A model generated the notes under the pieces. The model saw only the letters and a program-made list of their open reading frames with translations, was not told where the DNA came from and made no database searches. From positions 248,001-312,000 of the forward strand of contig CP072828.1 of the NCBI GenBank assembly GCA_017945845.1: DNA of 64,000 bases, read 5' to 3'. This document shows, piece by piece, positions 21,328 to 29,794 of the stretch (its first letter is position 1; each line of letters begins with the position of its first letter). A program made the position numbers and the translations under genes. The DNA is from Carnobacteriaceae bacterium zg-C25. GTDB lineage: Bacteria; Bacillota; Bacilli; Lactobacillales; Aerococcaceae.

Positions 21328-22926
21328 CAGACTGTTGACAAATAAACTGTCAACAGTCTTTTTTCGTACCAGACGTTAAGTTGTACGGCTTACCGCGATG
21401 TACACGATACATCGCGCGTTCCCTACTACGTGCGAGAACGAAGCCATTCGTACAACAACGTCTGATACGATAATAACACTTAAAAGTGGTATAATAGAGA
21501 TAAGAAAAAGGAGGGAACAATTTATGTTTTATAAAGAAAATCATCCAAATGACGAAATCATATTAAACACATTATCCGAATTAGTACCAAAAGATCATTT
21601 ACTACGTAAAATTGATAAATCAATTGATTTCAATTTTATTTATGATATTACTTCTCCTTACTATAGTCATACCAACGGTCGTAATAGTTTAGATCCAGTT
21701 GTTTTATTTAAATTAGTCTTTTTAAAAGATATTTACGGTATTAAATCAATGCGAGAAACCATTAAACGTGTCGAAACTGATGTGGCGTTTAGATGGTTTT
21801 TAAACCTTCCTTTCTCTAAACCAACTCCTCATTATTCCACTTTTTCTCAAAATTATATTCGCCGTTTTCAAGGTACTTCTGTGTTTGAAGATATATTTAA
21901 CACTATTGTACACCAAGCTATCTCACATCATTTAATTAGTGGGACAGCATTATTTACAGATTCCACACATATTAAAGCAAATGCCAATAAAAATAAATTT
22001 AAAAACGCTATTATTGAAACCGTTCAAGAACGTAAACGAGATTTAGAAAACGAAATTAACGCTGAACGAGAAGCTATTGGAAAAAAGCCTTTTAATTACA
22101 CTGATAAAATCATCTCTAAATCCATTAAAGAAAGTACGACTGATCCAGAAAGTGGATATTACCATAGAGATAATAAAGAAAAGGGATTTATGTACTTAGA
22201 CCATCGTAGTGTAGATGGTAAACATAATTTTATTGTGGATTGCTTTATTACACCAGGCAACGTGCATGATAGTGTACCGTATGTGTCGCGATTAACACAT
22301 ATAATCGAAACATTTAATTTTAATGTGAATTGTGTCGCGTTAGATAGCGGATATTATAAAAAAGACATTTTAAAATTTTTAGAAGAGAAAAAGATATTTT
22401 CTGTGATTGGGTATCGACGTTTTCATCGCAATCCTGACCATAAATTTTTTCGATATAATTCATCTATAGATTGTTTTACGGATACACGTACGGGAGAAAT
22501 TTATACCTACAGAAATATTGATAGACAAGGATATAAACAGTATCGTATAAGCGATAATAGTAATAAACGGATACTACGTCGAGCGATAGATGCTGATGTA
22601 TACGATAGATGTCGTGAACGTCGATTATCTACGTTTGGGAAAGCATTATATAAACGACGGAAAGAAACGATTGAGCGTAGTTTTGCAGACTCTAAGCAAA
22701 ATCATGGGTATCGATTTGCGCAATATAGAGGAGTAACCAAGATGCAACAGTATACTTGGTTATCTTGTGCTGCCCAAAACATGAAAAAAATGGCAATTCT
22801 ACTCACTGGAGATAGCCATTTTTTGAGATATTATTCTTCATTTCGTATTTTAAAATTCAAAATTCAACATATTTTTCATTTTTTAAAAAATATGTTGGAT
22901 TTTTTATTGGTATTGTCAACAGTCTG
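21328..22926 (+). mobile_element. IS1182-like insertion sequence, copy 1 (1,599 bp)
   Basis: Ends are CAGACTGTTGACA at the left and its inverse TGTCAACAGTCTG at the right. One transposase gene is preceded by a 196-bp structured leader. The whole hairpin of the mscL terminator is duplicated on both sides (29 bp). It is almost identical to copy 2 at 31998-33596; by eye I found one difference (22864 T versus 33534 C), so transposition was recent. Confidence 0.93.
21329..21469 (+). other. Structured left end of the IS: terminator hairpin plus cloverleaf-like inverted repeats
   Basis: First, a 12-bp stem (21329-21340 with 21348-21359) ends in six T, a terminator facing into the element that would block read-in. 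Then 21365-21377 pairs with 21457-21469, 21380-21387 with 21449-21456, 21394-21402 with 21408-21416, and 21417-21421 with 21436-21440. This gives a closed multi-branch structure with two inner hairpins. A -10 box TATAAT (21490-21495) lies just after it. The same layout is kept in the remnant at 53105-53258 despite base changes. Confidence 0.75.
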
Positions 22927-22927
22927 A
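21524..22927 (+). CDS. IS1182-family transposase, copy 1
   Basis: 467 residues. The N-terminus (MFYKENHPNDEIILNTLSEL…GRNSLDPVVLFKLVFLK) is the DUF772-type domain of IS1182/IS5-like DDE transposases. Candidate catalytic residues lie in LFTDSTHIKA (Asp), VALDSGYYKK (Asp) and ETIERSFADSKQ (Glu). The start is ATG 21524 after GGAGGG; the longer frame from 21398 would translate the inverted repeats. The stop overlaps the IS end. A terminator hairpin (22861-22876 with 22885-22901, then T) is embedded in the last codons. Confidence 0.93.
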   Translation: MFYKENHPNDEIILNTLSELVPKDHLLRKIDKSIDFNFIYDITSPYYSHTNGRNSLDPVVLFKLVFLKDIYGIKSMRETIKRVETDVAFRWFLNLPFSKPTPHYSTFSQNYIRRFQGTSVFEDIFNTIVHQAISHHLISGTALFTDSTHIKANANKNKFKNAIIETVQERKRDLENEINAEREAIGKKPFNYTDKIISKSIKESTTDPESGYYHRDNKEKGFMYLDHRSVDGKHNFIVDCFITPGNVHDSVPYVSRLTHIIETFNFNVNCVALDSGYYKKDILKFLEEKKIFSVIGYRRFHRNPDHKFFRYNSSIDCFTDTRTGEIYTYRNIDRQGYKQYRISDNSNKRILRRAIDADVYDRCRERRLSTFGKALYKRRKETIERSFADSKQNHGYRFAQYRGVTKMQQYTWLSCAAQNMKKMAILLTGDSHFLRYYSSFRILKFKIQHIFHFLKNMLDFLLVLSTV

Positions 22928-22955
22928 ACTTACTAGCAAATCATGCTAGTAAGTC
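22927..22955. repeat. Right copy of the 29-bp duplicated hairpin
   Basis: Exact repeat of 21299-21327. On the minus strand this copy is the first hairpin met by transcripts from mscL, but its T tract is missing because the IS begins directly after it. Confidence 0.9.
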
Positions 22956-22977
22956 ATATCATTCATCATAAATTGAA

Positions 22978-23337
22978 TTATTTTGATTTCAATAAATCAC
23001 GAATTTCTGCTAATAACTCTTCTTGAGTTGGGCCAGCAGGAGCTGCTTCTTCAACCGCTTTTTTAGGCATTACTTTTTCAGCAGCTTTCATAACGAAGAA
23101 CAATACTGTACCAACGATAGCGAAGTTAATTACAGCATTGATGAAGCTACCAATTTTTAAAGTACCTAACATTACAGCAGAAAAGTCTGGTTGTCCGAAT
23201 AATAAAGCGATAAGTGGAGAAATGATATCTTTAACAAAAGATGTTACAATTGCGCCAAATGCCCCACCGATAATTACAGCGACCCCTAATTCTAAAATAT
23301 TACCACGTAATAAAAAGGCTTTTAATTCTTTTAACAT
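22978..23337 (-). CDS. mscL: Large-conductance mechanosensitive channel MscL
   Basis: 119 residues, the usual length. The N-terminal MLKELKAFLLRGNILELGVAVIIGGAFGAIV is the amphipathic helix plus first membrane segment, the second segment is around residues 68-88 (FINAVINFAIVGTVLFFVMK), and a charged cytoplasmic helix ends the protein. It opens under membrane tension to release solutes on osmotic downshock. TAGGAGGTATATAC precedes the ATG. Its natural terminator was split by IS copy 1. Confidence 0.96.
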   Translation of the reverse strand: MLKELKAFLLRGNILELGVAVIIGGAFGAIVTSFVKDIISPLIALLFGQPDFSAVMLGTLKIGSFINAVINFAIVGTVLFFVMKAAEKVMPKKAVEEAAPAGPTQEELLAEIRDLLKSK

Positions 23338-23466
23338 GTGTATATACCTCCTAAAAAATTATAATTTAAACAATTACGTTTTATATCATACTGATATTTT
23401 CTAAAAAAATCAATAAAAAAGTGATATTTCTATGCATTTTCATGAAAGCACCACTTGTTTTCATAA

Positions 23467-26361
23467 TTATTTTATCAAGGTAGTAATGCGGTCAAATAAA
23501 TTGTGATTGGCATCAATCACTTGTTTATTACCAATGACACAGTAGGTTGGTTTAGACATTGCAGTAGAAACGTACTGCGCAAGTTGACGTAAATCGTCTA
23601 AACGGGTGTGCAATATGTTCGAACGTTCGTTTTGAAGTGTTTCAAAATCGGTGCCTAAGAAGTACCGCATAAATGCCACTTCACCTTTTTCTTTTGGAGA
23701 GAGCGGTTGGTCTAATTCGCTAAATGTACCGATAATGGCTTTGACAAGTTCACGTTCATCAATGTCAAGGTGTTGTACAAAGTCACTTGCTTTACCGTAA
23801 TGTGCCAATGTTTCGGCAATGTTTGGGTCACGATAAGAGCAAAAAATAAAATCACCGTCACGTGTTTGAACGTTAAATGCACCGTACGCACCACCTTGTA
23901 CACGAATGGTATTCCATAAGTAAGTATAGGACAAAATGGTTTTTAAAACGCGTAACTGACTATTATAAACGAGATGATCTAGCGTATAGTTGTAGCCTTG
24001 GGCAACGTATTGAACATCTTGTGCCAACACAAATGCTTCTTTAGTGCTTATTTTTGTATAGTGAAATGGCTGTGGCATCAATAATTCACTAGGTAACGTG
24101 TGAATAAAGGATTTTAATGTTTCCCACTGTGATTGGGTATCGTCCATTTTTCCGATAAAACCAACGGTTAAATGATTTTGATTAAATAACGTTGTTTGAA
24201 TCACTTTTAAAGCGGCGATAATGTCCGGATATACAGTGTCAAAGTTTTCTAATAAGTCACTTACAAAATAATAGAAATCAATACCACTTAACACTTCTTC
24301 ATATTGTGCTGCAGTTGAGTAGTAGGAACGCAGACGATGTGTGGCAACAACGTGACTTTCGTAAATGAATTTTGATTCGTGTCGAGATTTTATTTTGAGC
24401 AACTGTTCTTTCATTTTTGCACGATCATCAAATTGTGTTTTTAATAGCAATTCACTCAATAGCGTATTCACCCATGGCAATTGGTCGTCGAGCACTTTTA
24501 CTTTTACGACAAATTTTGGGGCGAAATCGTGTTCTCGTGTACTTTTAACGAATACATTAGTTGAGGTGTGAATGCCACCTGTGTGTAAATCTTCTAACGC
24601 AGCGAGTTCTTCTAGTTGGTAGCGTTCTGTTGGGAAGGCACCAACTAACTTAGCGTATAAACTAACGTACGGCAAATGTTTAGTGTCAATAACACGCGTA
24701 TCAAAATAGAATGTGACGTAGTCGATACCACTTGTAAAGGTGTCATGATGTAAATAGGTTGTTTTGTGGTGTGTGTTCACCTGCAAGAAAATATCGTCGG
24801 CTTTTTCATTTAAATCGCTTAATGTTAAAGTTGGTATGGTTGCTAAATTTTCTGGTGTATCTGGATTGTTTTGGCGCTCTAGCAATAGTTGGGTTTGTTC
24901 AACAAGTGTGTTGATTTCTTCTATCGTTAATGTCGCTTTATAACGTTGCAGAGTGTCGTGTACGTCATTAAATAATCTATCGTTTAGTCCAGCTTCTGGT
25001 ACACCAGCCAAGAAAATAGCGTGAGTATTGTTTAAAAACCCTTTTTCAATACAGTCAATGAGTAGTTCGGGATGTTTTTCTAAATGCGTTAAAGCATCTT
25101 CAATGAAAAAAGGGTCGAATAAATTACCGTTAAATAACCATTGACTAGCAGCGGACATGCCATAGACGACGCCTTTTGGGAAACTGCCATTCATTGAAGC
25201 TTCCTTCAACGCAAATTTATTTTTATTAATGGCTGCTTGGAATTGCACAGGATCAATGCCATTTGCAACAACACCACGTAACGTATCAAAAACGAGATTG
25301 ATAAACGTTTCTTTGTGTTCTAATTCAGAATTGCTTAATGTGATATCAAAAGTTGACTGACGCATAGAGTTGTTAAATCCGCCATCAACATCGCTTGCAA
25401 TGCCCGATTCAATCAATGCTTTCCATAACGGGGAAGCGTTATTGCCGAGTAAAATATCGTTTAAAACAGAATAATTAACGTAATCTTGGCTGTTTGTCGA
25501 TTCACCAATGACAAATTCTAAAGATAGAAAAGTTTTGTAATCTGTCGATTCATCTTGTGAAATCGAATAAGAAATGGTAACATCGTGTCGTTTCTCAAAT
25601 TTTGGTTGCAATGCAATTTCATTGTCAAATGGGCGATACTCAAATTGATTGAAATAAACATCTAACCGTTCCAGTTGTTCTGTAATGTTTAAATCGCCAT
25701 AAAAGAACGTAAATGCATTGGTTGGGTGATAATATTTCTCGTGAAAAGCAACAAATTCTTCTTGCGTGAGTGTTGGAATATCCAATGGATGACCACCCGA
25801 TTCGTTGGCGTAAATTGTGTCGGGGAAAAGTGCTTTTTTAGAAGCTTGATAAATCACCGTATTTGGATTGGAATACGCCCCTTTCATTTCGTTGTATACA
25901 ACGCCTTTATAAATTAAATCGTCTTCGGCGTTTTCTAAATGATAATGCCAACCTTCTTGTGCCAAAATATAAGGGTTATCGACTAAATTTGGGAAAAAGA
26001 CAGCATCTAAATAAACGTCCATTAAATTGTTGAAATCTTTTTGGTTTTTAGATGCGACAGGGTATGTGGTATGTTCTGCCGACGTGAATGCGTTTAAAAA
26101 CGTGTTTAAAGACCCTTTAGCCAGTTCAACGAACGGCTCTTTTGTTGGGAACTTTTTAGATCCGCATAAAACGCTATGTTCTAAAATGTGTGCGATACCG
26201 TTGTTGTTTTGTGGTGGCGTAGCAAACGCTATTGAAAACACTTTGTTATCATCGTCGTTAGCGACATACATTACAGTAGCTTTTGTTTTATCGTGTGTAT
26301 AAACGTATCCCATACTATTGATATTTGGTAATGATTTTGTAGCGATTAATGTAAAACTCAT
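23467..26361 (-). CDS. M16C-family zinc metalloprotease (PreP/insulinase-like)
   Basis: 964 residues with no signal peptide. The inverted zinc motif HILEH is at 58-62, with the downstream Glu expected in the following helix (GSLNTFLNAFTSAEHT… region). The length and the large middle region fit the M16C presequence-protease type, where two halves enclose a chamber that degrades peptides. It is probably a cytoplasmic peptide scavenger. The gene starts 12 bp after the stop of the hypothetical gene upstream (26374-27009), so the two form an operon. It ends without a clear terminator before 23400. Confidence 0.9.
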   Translation of the reverse strand: MSFTLIATKSLPNINSMGYVYTHDKTKATVMYVANDDDNKVFSIAFATPPQNNNGIAHILEHSVLCGSKKFPTKEPFVELAKGSLNTFLNAFTSAEHTTYPVASKNQKDFNNLMDVYLDAVFFPNLVDNPYILAQEGWHYHLENAEDDLIYKGVVYNEMKGAYSNPNTVIYQASKKALFPDTIYANESGGHPLDIPTLTQEEFVAFHEKYYHPTNAFTFFYGDLNITEQLERLDVYFNQFEYRPFDNEIALQPKFEKRHDVTISYSISQDESTDYKTFLSLEFVIGESTNSQDYVNYSVLNDILLGNNASPLWKALIESGIASDVDGGFNNSMRQSTFDITLSNSELEHKETFINLVFDTLRGVVANGIDPVQFQAAINKNKFALKEASMNGSFPKGVVYGMSAASQWLFNGNLFDPFFIEDALTHLEKHPELLIDCIEKGFLNNTHAIFLAGVPEAGLNDRLFNDVHDTLQRYKATLTIEEINTLVEQTQLLLERQNNPDTPENLATIPTLTLSDLNEKADDIFLQVNTHHKTTYLHHDTFTSGIDYVTFYFDTRVIDTKHLPYVSLYAKLVGAFPTERYQLEELAALEDLHTGGIHTSTNVFVKSTREHDFAPKFVVKVKVLDDQLPWVNTLLSELLLKTQFDDRAKMKEQLLKIKSRHESKFIYESHVVATHRLRSYYSTAAQYEEVLSGIDFYYFVSDLLENFDTVYPDIIAALKVIQTTLFNQNHLTVGFIGKMDDTQSQWETLKSFIHTLPSELLMPQPFHYTKISTKEAFVLAQDVQYVAQGYNYTLDHLVYNSQLRVLKTILSYTYLWNTIRVQGGAYGAFNVQTRDGDFIFCSYRDPNIAETLAHYGKASDFVQHLDIDERELVKAIIGTFSELDQPLSPKEKGEVAFMRYFLGTDFETLQNERSNILHTRLDDLRQLAQYVSTAMSKPTYCVIGNKQVIDANHNLFDRITTLIK

Positions 26362-26373
26362 AAAAACTCCTAT

Positions 26374-27009
26374 CTATAAATTGAGTGCTTTGATTGCCCA
26401 GTGCGGTGAAACAATGTGAATGTTCCCTTTAGGTAAATCGAGTGTGTGAACGCGTTCGTTGACGACATCGACTAACTCTTGACGATAGGGCGTTGTTTCT
26501 TGGTTATCTGTCGAAACAAATGTAAAAGAGGGTGTGCCGTTATCGTCAAAAAAGAACGTGTGTACGATTTCTTTTTCGGGGTATTGTTCTTTGAATAAGG
26601 TGTGCGTCAATAATTTAACACATTCCATTTCAGTATCGCGCAAGCCGTAATCAAGAACGTTTAATTTTTCGTAAAATTCGGTTAAATAGTGTGTTTCGCG
26701 TAATGTGTAGTCGCTAATATCATCTGGTAAACCATCAAATAATGAAGTAGAGAGTTGTTCGTGTGGAATGGACTCTTCCGGATTAAACAAAACAATAAAT
26801 TTTTTATCTTCATCGATATAGGCACACGGATACATTACTGGTAGACGTTCGTTTGTTTTGGGATGTTGTACATGGAAAATATCGCCGTTAAATAATTTCT
26901 CGAGTAAATGTGTATCTTTTGTTTTGGATAGGACGTGGTAGCACGTAAAATCAATGGTCGATTTTTCGTCTATTTGTAAGGGGACAATTGCTTGTTTTTT
27001 AAATCTCAT
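26374..27009 (-). CDS. Conserved hypothetical protein, 211 residues
   Basis: I do not recognise a named family. The protein is soluble, acidic, without signal or membrane segments, and contains …MYPCAYIDEDKKFIVLFNPEES… and a C-terminal PKGNIHIVSPHWAIKALNL. AGGAGGTTTTC precedes the ATG. It is the first gene of a two-gene unit with the M16C protease and is divergent from topB. Confidence 0.75.
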   Translation of the reverse strand: MRFKKQAIVPLQIDEKSTIDFTCYHVLSKTKDTHLLEKLFNGDIFHVQHPKTNERLPVMYPCAYIDEDKKFIVLFNPEESIPHEQLSTSLFDGLPDDISDYTLRETHYLTEFYEKLNVLDYGLRDTEMECVKLLTHTLFKEQYPEKEIVHTFFFDDNGTPSFTFVSTDNQETTPYRQELVDVVNERVHTLDLPKGNIHIVSPHWAIKALNL

Positions 27010-27143
27010 GAAAACCTCCTAATGTCATGGTGTTATTTTACCATATTGTACGATGACATGAATCAAAAAAGGATTGGCTATTAAATAAAATTGGAGTTTG
27101 TTATAATGAGTAAGACGTTGAAGAAAGAGAGTAAAAGTGAATT

Positions 27144-29189
27144 GTGAAAAAAATAGTATTGGCAGAAAAACCAAGTGTTGCTAAAGATTTGGCTAAAGTT
27201 TTACACGCAAACCAAGTGCATAAACATTATTTTGAAGGGAACGCCTTTATTGTAACGTGGGCGTATGGACACTTGTTGACGTTACAAATGCCCGAAGATT
27301 TAGCAACGGATTGGAAAGAATGGAAATTAGAAACATTGCCCATGTTACCAAAACGCATTGGAACAAAGCCACTCCCTAAAACGACTGGACAATTACACGC
27401 CATTAAAAAGTTAGTGCATCGTTCAGATGTATCGCATGTTGTCATTGCTACAGATGCAGGACGTGAAGGGGAGTTGGTTGCCCGCTGGATTTTACAATAT
27501 TGTAAAAATGATAAACCGATTGAGCGTTTATGGATTTCATCTCAAACGCAAAAAGCGATTGAACAAGGCTTTAAGTCATTAAAACCTGGAAGTCAGTATA
27601 ATCGATTATTCGATAGTGCGTTGGCACGTTCAAAGGCAGATTGGCTAATTGGGTTAAACGTTACACGTGCATTAACCGTTAAATATCAAGATAATTTATC
27701 TGCCGGTCGTGTACAAACACCAACGTTAGCCTTAGTGCGACAACAAGAAGAAAAAATTGAAAAATTTATACCAAAAACGTATTTTACGGTAACGCTAAAT
27801 TATGACGGATTAACGGCAAAATTACCGCAACAATTTCATACGAAAGAAGAAGCGCAACAATTAATCGATACGTTATCTCATGGAAAAGTAACACAAGTTT
27901 CGGATACAATTAAACGACAAAGTGCACCGTTGTTGTATGACTTAACTAAATTGCAGACAGACGCAAACCATCGATACGGATTTTCGGCTAAAAAAACGTT
28001 AGCCATTGTGCAACGGTTATATGAAGTGTATAAAGTAACGTCTTATCCACGTACCGATTCACAATATTTAACAAGCGATTTAAAAGGCACGTTACTTGAA
28101 CGGTTGCATGCCATTGTAAAAGTAGATGAACGGGTTAAAGGCATTATTAAAAATGGTGGAAAGATTTTACAAAAACAGGTGTTTAACGATCATAAAGTTG
28201 GAGACCATCATGCGTTGATTCCAACAGAAATAGCGCCTAACTACGCTAAAATGGATAGTGATGACATTAAAATTTATCACATGATTGTAGAACGTTTTGT
28301 AGAACAGTTTTTACCAGACGTGCAAACAAATAAGCATAGCGCAATCGTATCGTTTAATGAAATTGAAATGACATTGTCCACAGAAACAACACTTGAAAAG
28401 GGCTGGAAATTAGCTGGCGTAGCCACCGAAAAAGCAGTGGTGTTTCGGGTTGGTCAATCGATTCCTAAAAACTTTTCAATTCAGCAGCAGTTAACAACAC
28501 CTCCCCACGCCTTAACGGAAGGGGCCTTATTGGCGCTGATGGATAAATTCCATTTAGGAACGCCTGCTACGCGTGCGGAAATTATTGAACGACTTGTATC
28601 TGGAGAGTTGTTACAGCGAGACAAGTTGCTGAAAGTCACGCCGAAAGGAAAACAATTGTTGACGTTAGTTAATCCCGAGTTGAAATCACCTGAATTAACG
28701 GAAAAATGGGAAGTGCAGTTGGAAGAAATTGCGCAAGGGAAACGAGCGTTAAATGCGTTTGTTACGGAAATTGAAGAACAGACGAAAGTGTTAGTTCGCG
28801 ATATTAAACAGAGTGAGGCTGTCTATAAAGATTTTAATTTGACGGGTAAAAAATGTCCGGAGTGTGCGTCTTTGTTACGTGAAAAACAAACAAAGCAAGG
28901 GGCATTTTATGTGTGCACTAGTGAAACGTGTTCGTATCGTCGTCGAAAAGATTTAAAAGTGACGAATAAACGTTGTAGTGTGTGCCATAAAAAGATGGTA
29001 CAGATTGATGGTAAAAATGGTGCGTATTTCAAATGTCAAACGTGTCAAATTAGTGAAAAAATAGAAAACAAGTCAACAAAACAGAAAAAAGTGACGAAGC
29101 ATGAAGCGAAGCGATTGATGCAAAAAATCAATAATGATCATATTGAAGTGGAAAATCCATTTGCAGCAGCTTTGAAAAACTTAAAATAA
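27144..29189 (+). CDS. topB: DNA topoisomerase III
   Basis: 681 residues. The N-terminal Toprim domain has AEKPSVAKDLAKVL (7-20) and the acidic DAGREGE (104-110). The type IA core carries the active Tyr at about 301 in SYPRTDSQYL. Two C-terminal zinc-finger-like segments follow: CPECASLLR…CTSETC and CSVCHKKM…CQTC. It relaxes and decatenates single-stranded crossings at replication and recombination forks. The GTG start agrees with the MKKIVLAEKPS N-terminus of the family. The ribosome binding site is weak. A long terminator follows. Confidence 0.95.
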   Translation: MKKIVLAEKPSVAKDLAKVLHANQVHKHYFEGNAFIVTWAYGHLLTLQMPEDLATDWKEWKLETLPMLPKRIGTKPLPKTTGQLHAIKKLVHRSDVSHVVIATDAGREGELVARWILQYCKNDKPIERLWISSQTQKAIEQGFKSLKPGSQYNRLFDSALARSKADWLIGLNVTRALTVKYQDNLSAGRVQTPTLALVRQQEEKIEKFIPKTYFTVTLNYDGLTAKLPQQFHTKEEAQQLIDTLSHGKVTQVSDTIKRQSAPLLYDLTKLQTDANHRYGFSAKKTLAIVQRLYEVYKVTSYPRTDSQYLTSDLKGTLLERLHAIVKVDERVKGIIKNGGKILQKQVFNDHKVGDHHALIPTEIAPNYAKMDSDDIKIYHMIVERFVEQFLPDVQTNKHSAIVSFNEIEMTLSTETTLEKGWKLAGVATEKAVVFRVGQSIPKNFSIQQQLTTPPHALTEGALLALMDKFHLGTPATRAEIIERLVSGELLQRDKLLKVTPKGKQLLTLVNPELKSPELTEKWEVQLEEIAQGKRALNAFVTEIEEQTKVLVRDIKQSEAVYKDFNLTGKKCPECASLLREKQTKQGAFYVCTSETCSYRRRKDLKVTNKRCSVCHKKMVQIDGKNGAYFKCQTCQISEKIENKSTKQKKVTKHEAKRLMQKINNDHIEVENPFAAALKNLK

Positions 29190-29210
29190 TCGTTTGAAGC
29201 GTATCTAAAA

Positions 29211-29276
29211 AACGAAAAAAATAGGTGGATTTCTTTATAAATAGTGATGGATTCACCTATTATTTTCGTGTTTTTA
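29211..29276 (+). terminator. Terminator of topB
   Basis: A long imperfect stem (about 29212-29230 with 29250-29269) containing ATAGGTGGAT and ATTCACCTAT ends in GTGTTTTTATT. Confidence 0.75.
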
Positions 29277-29311
29277 TTGGAAAATCCAGTAGTTACGGGC
29301 TTTCGTTGATA

Positions 29312-29357
29312 ACACAATATATTGTGTGGTGCAAAAAAGATAATCCATATATTGTGC
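29312..29357 (+). promoter_or_regulatory. Tandem NrdR boxes upstream of nrdIE
   Basis: ACACAATATATTGTGT (29312-29327) is a perfect NrdR-box palindrome. A second, weaker box at 29342-29357 keeps ATATATTGTG and matches 12 of 16 positions. Their starts are 30 bp apart, close to three helical turns, as NrdR requires. The NrdR-dATP/ATP complex would repress nrdIE when nucleotides are sufficient. Confidence 0.88.
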
Positions 29358-29365
29358 TTTTAGGC

Positions 29366-29393
29366 TTGTAAATTTATTTTGGTTTGGTATAAT
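29366..29393 (+). promoter_or_regulatory. Promoter of nrdIE
   Basis: TTGTAA (29366-29371) and TATAAT (29388-29393), 16-bp spacer, directly downstream of the NrdR boxes. Confidence 0.65.
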
Positions 29394-29422
29394 AAACACC
29401 ATGAGTGTTAAAGGAGAAGTCT

Positions 29423-29794
29423 ATGAAAGTGGTCTATATGTCTGTGACAGGACAAACACGTAAATTTGTTAATAAATTAGATATGGATACGTTAGAAATT
29501 ACATTGGATAACGCATTTACACAAATTTATGAGCCGTACGTAGTTGTTGTGCCAACGTATGAAATTGAAGCAACAAGTATTATGAATGATTTCATTGAAA
29601 CCGGAAATAACCAAGCGTATTTGCGCGGTGTTGCTGGTGGTGGGAATCGTAATTTTAATACATTATTTTGTTTTACGGCACGTGACCTATCGAAAAAGTA
29701 TAATGTTCCCGTTATTCATGAATTTGAATTTCAAGGGTCTCCTAACGATGTGAAAAAATTTAAGGAAGAGGTAGAAAAGCTTGGAAAATCCTAA
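29423..29794 (+). CDS. nrdI: NrdI flavodoxin-like protein
   Basis: 123 residues. The flavodoxin-like FMN loop is MSVTGQTRKFV (6-16), followed by VVPTYE and the NrdI motif GVAGGGNRNFNTLFC. NrdI supplies oxidant for assembling the manganese-tyrosyl radical cofactor of class Ib ribonucleotide reductase. The ATG at 29423 follows AAAGGAG, so the GTG 18 bases upstream is not the start. It overlaps nrdE by 14 bases. Confidence 0.94.
   Translation: MKVVYMSVTGQTRKFVNKLDMDTLEITLDNAFTQIYEPYVVVVPTYEIEATSIMNDFIETGNNQAYLRGVAGGGNRNFNTLFCFTARDLSKKYNVPVIHEFEFQGSPNDVKKFKEEVEKLGKS

Noticed and set aside
21398-21523. Extension of the transposase frame to 509 residues
   Set aside because: It crosses the inverted repeats and -10 box. 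ATG 21524 follows a good GGAGGG and matches IS1182 N-termini.
21350-21544. Minus-strand frame of 64 codons at the IS left end (repeated at 32020-32214)
   Set aside because: It reads the structured non-coding end of the IS; repetition comes from the IS copies.
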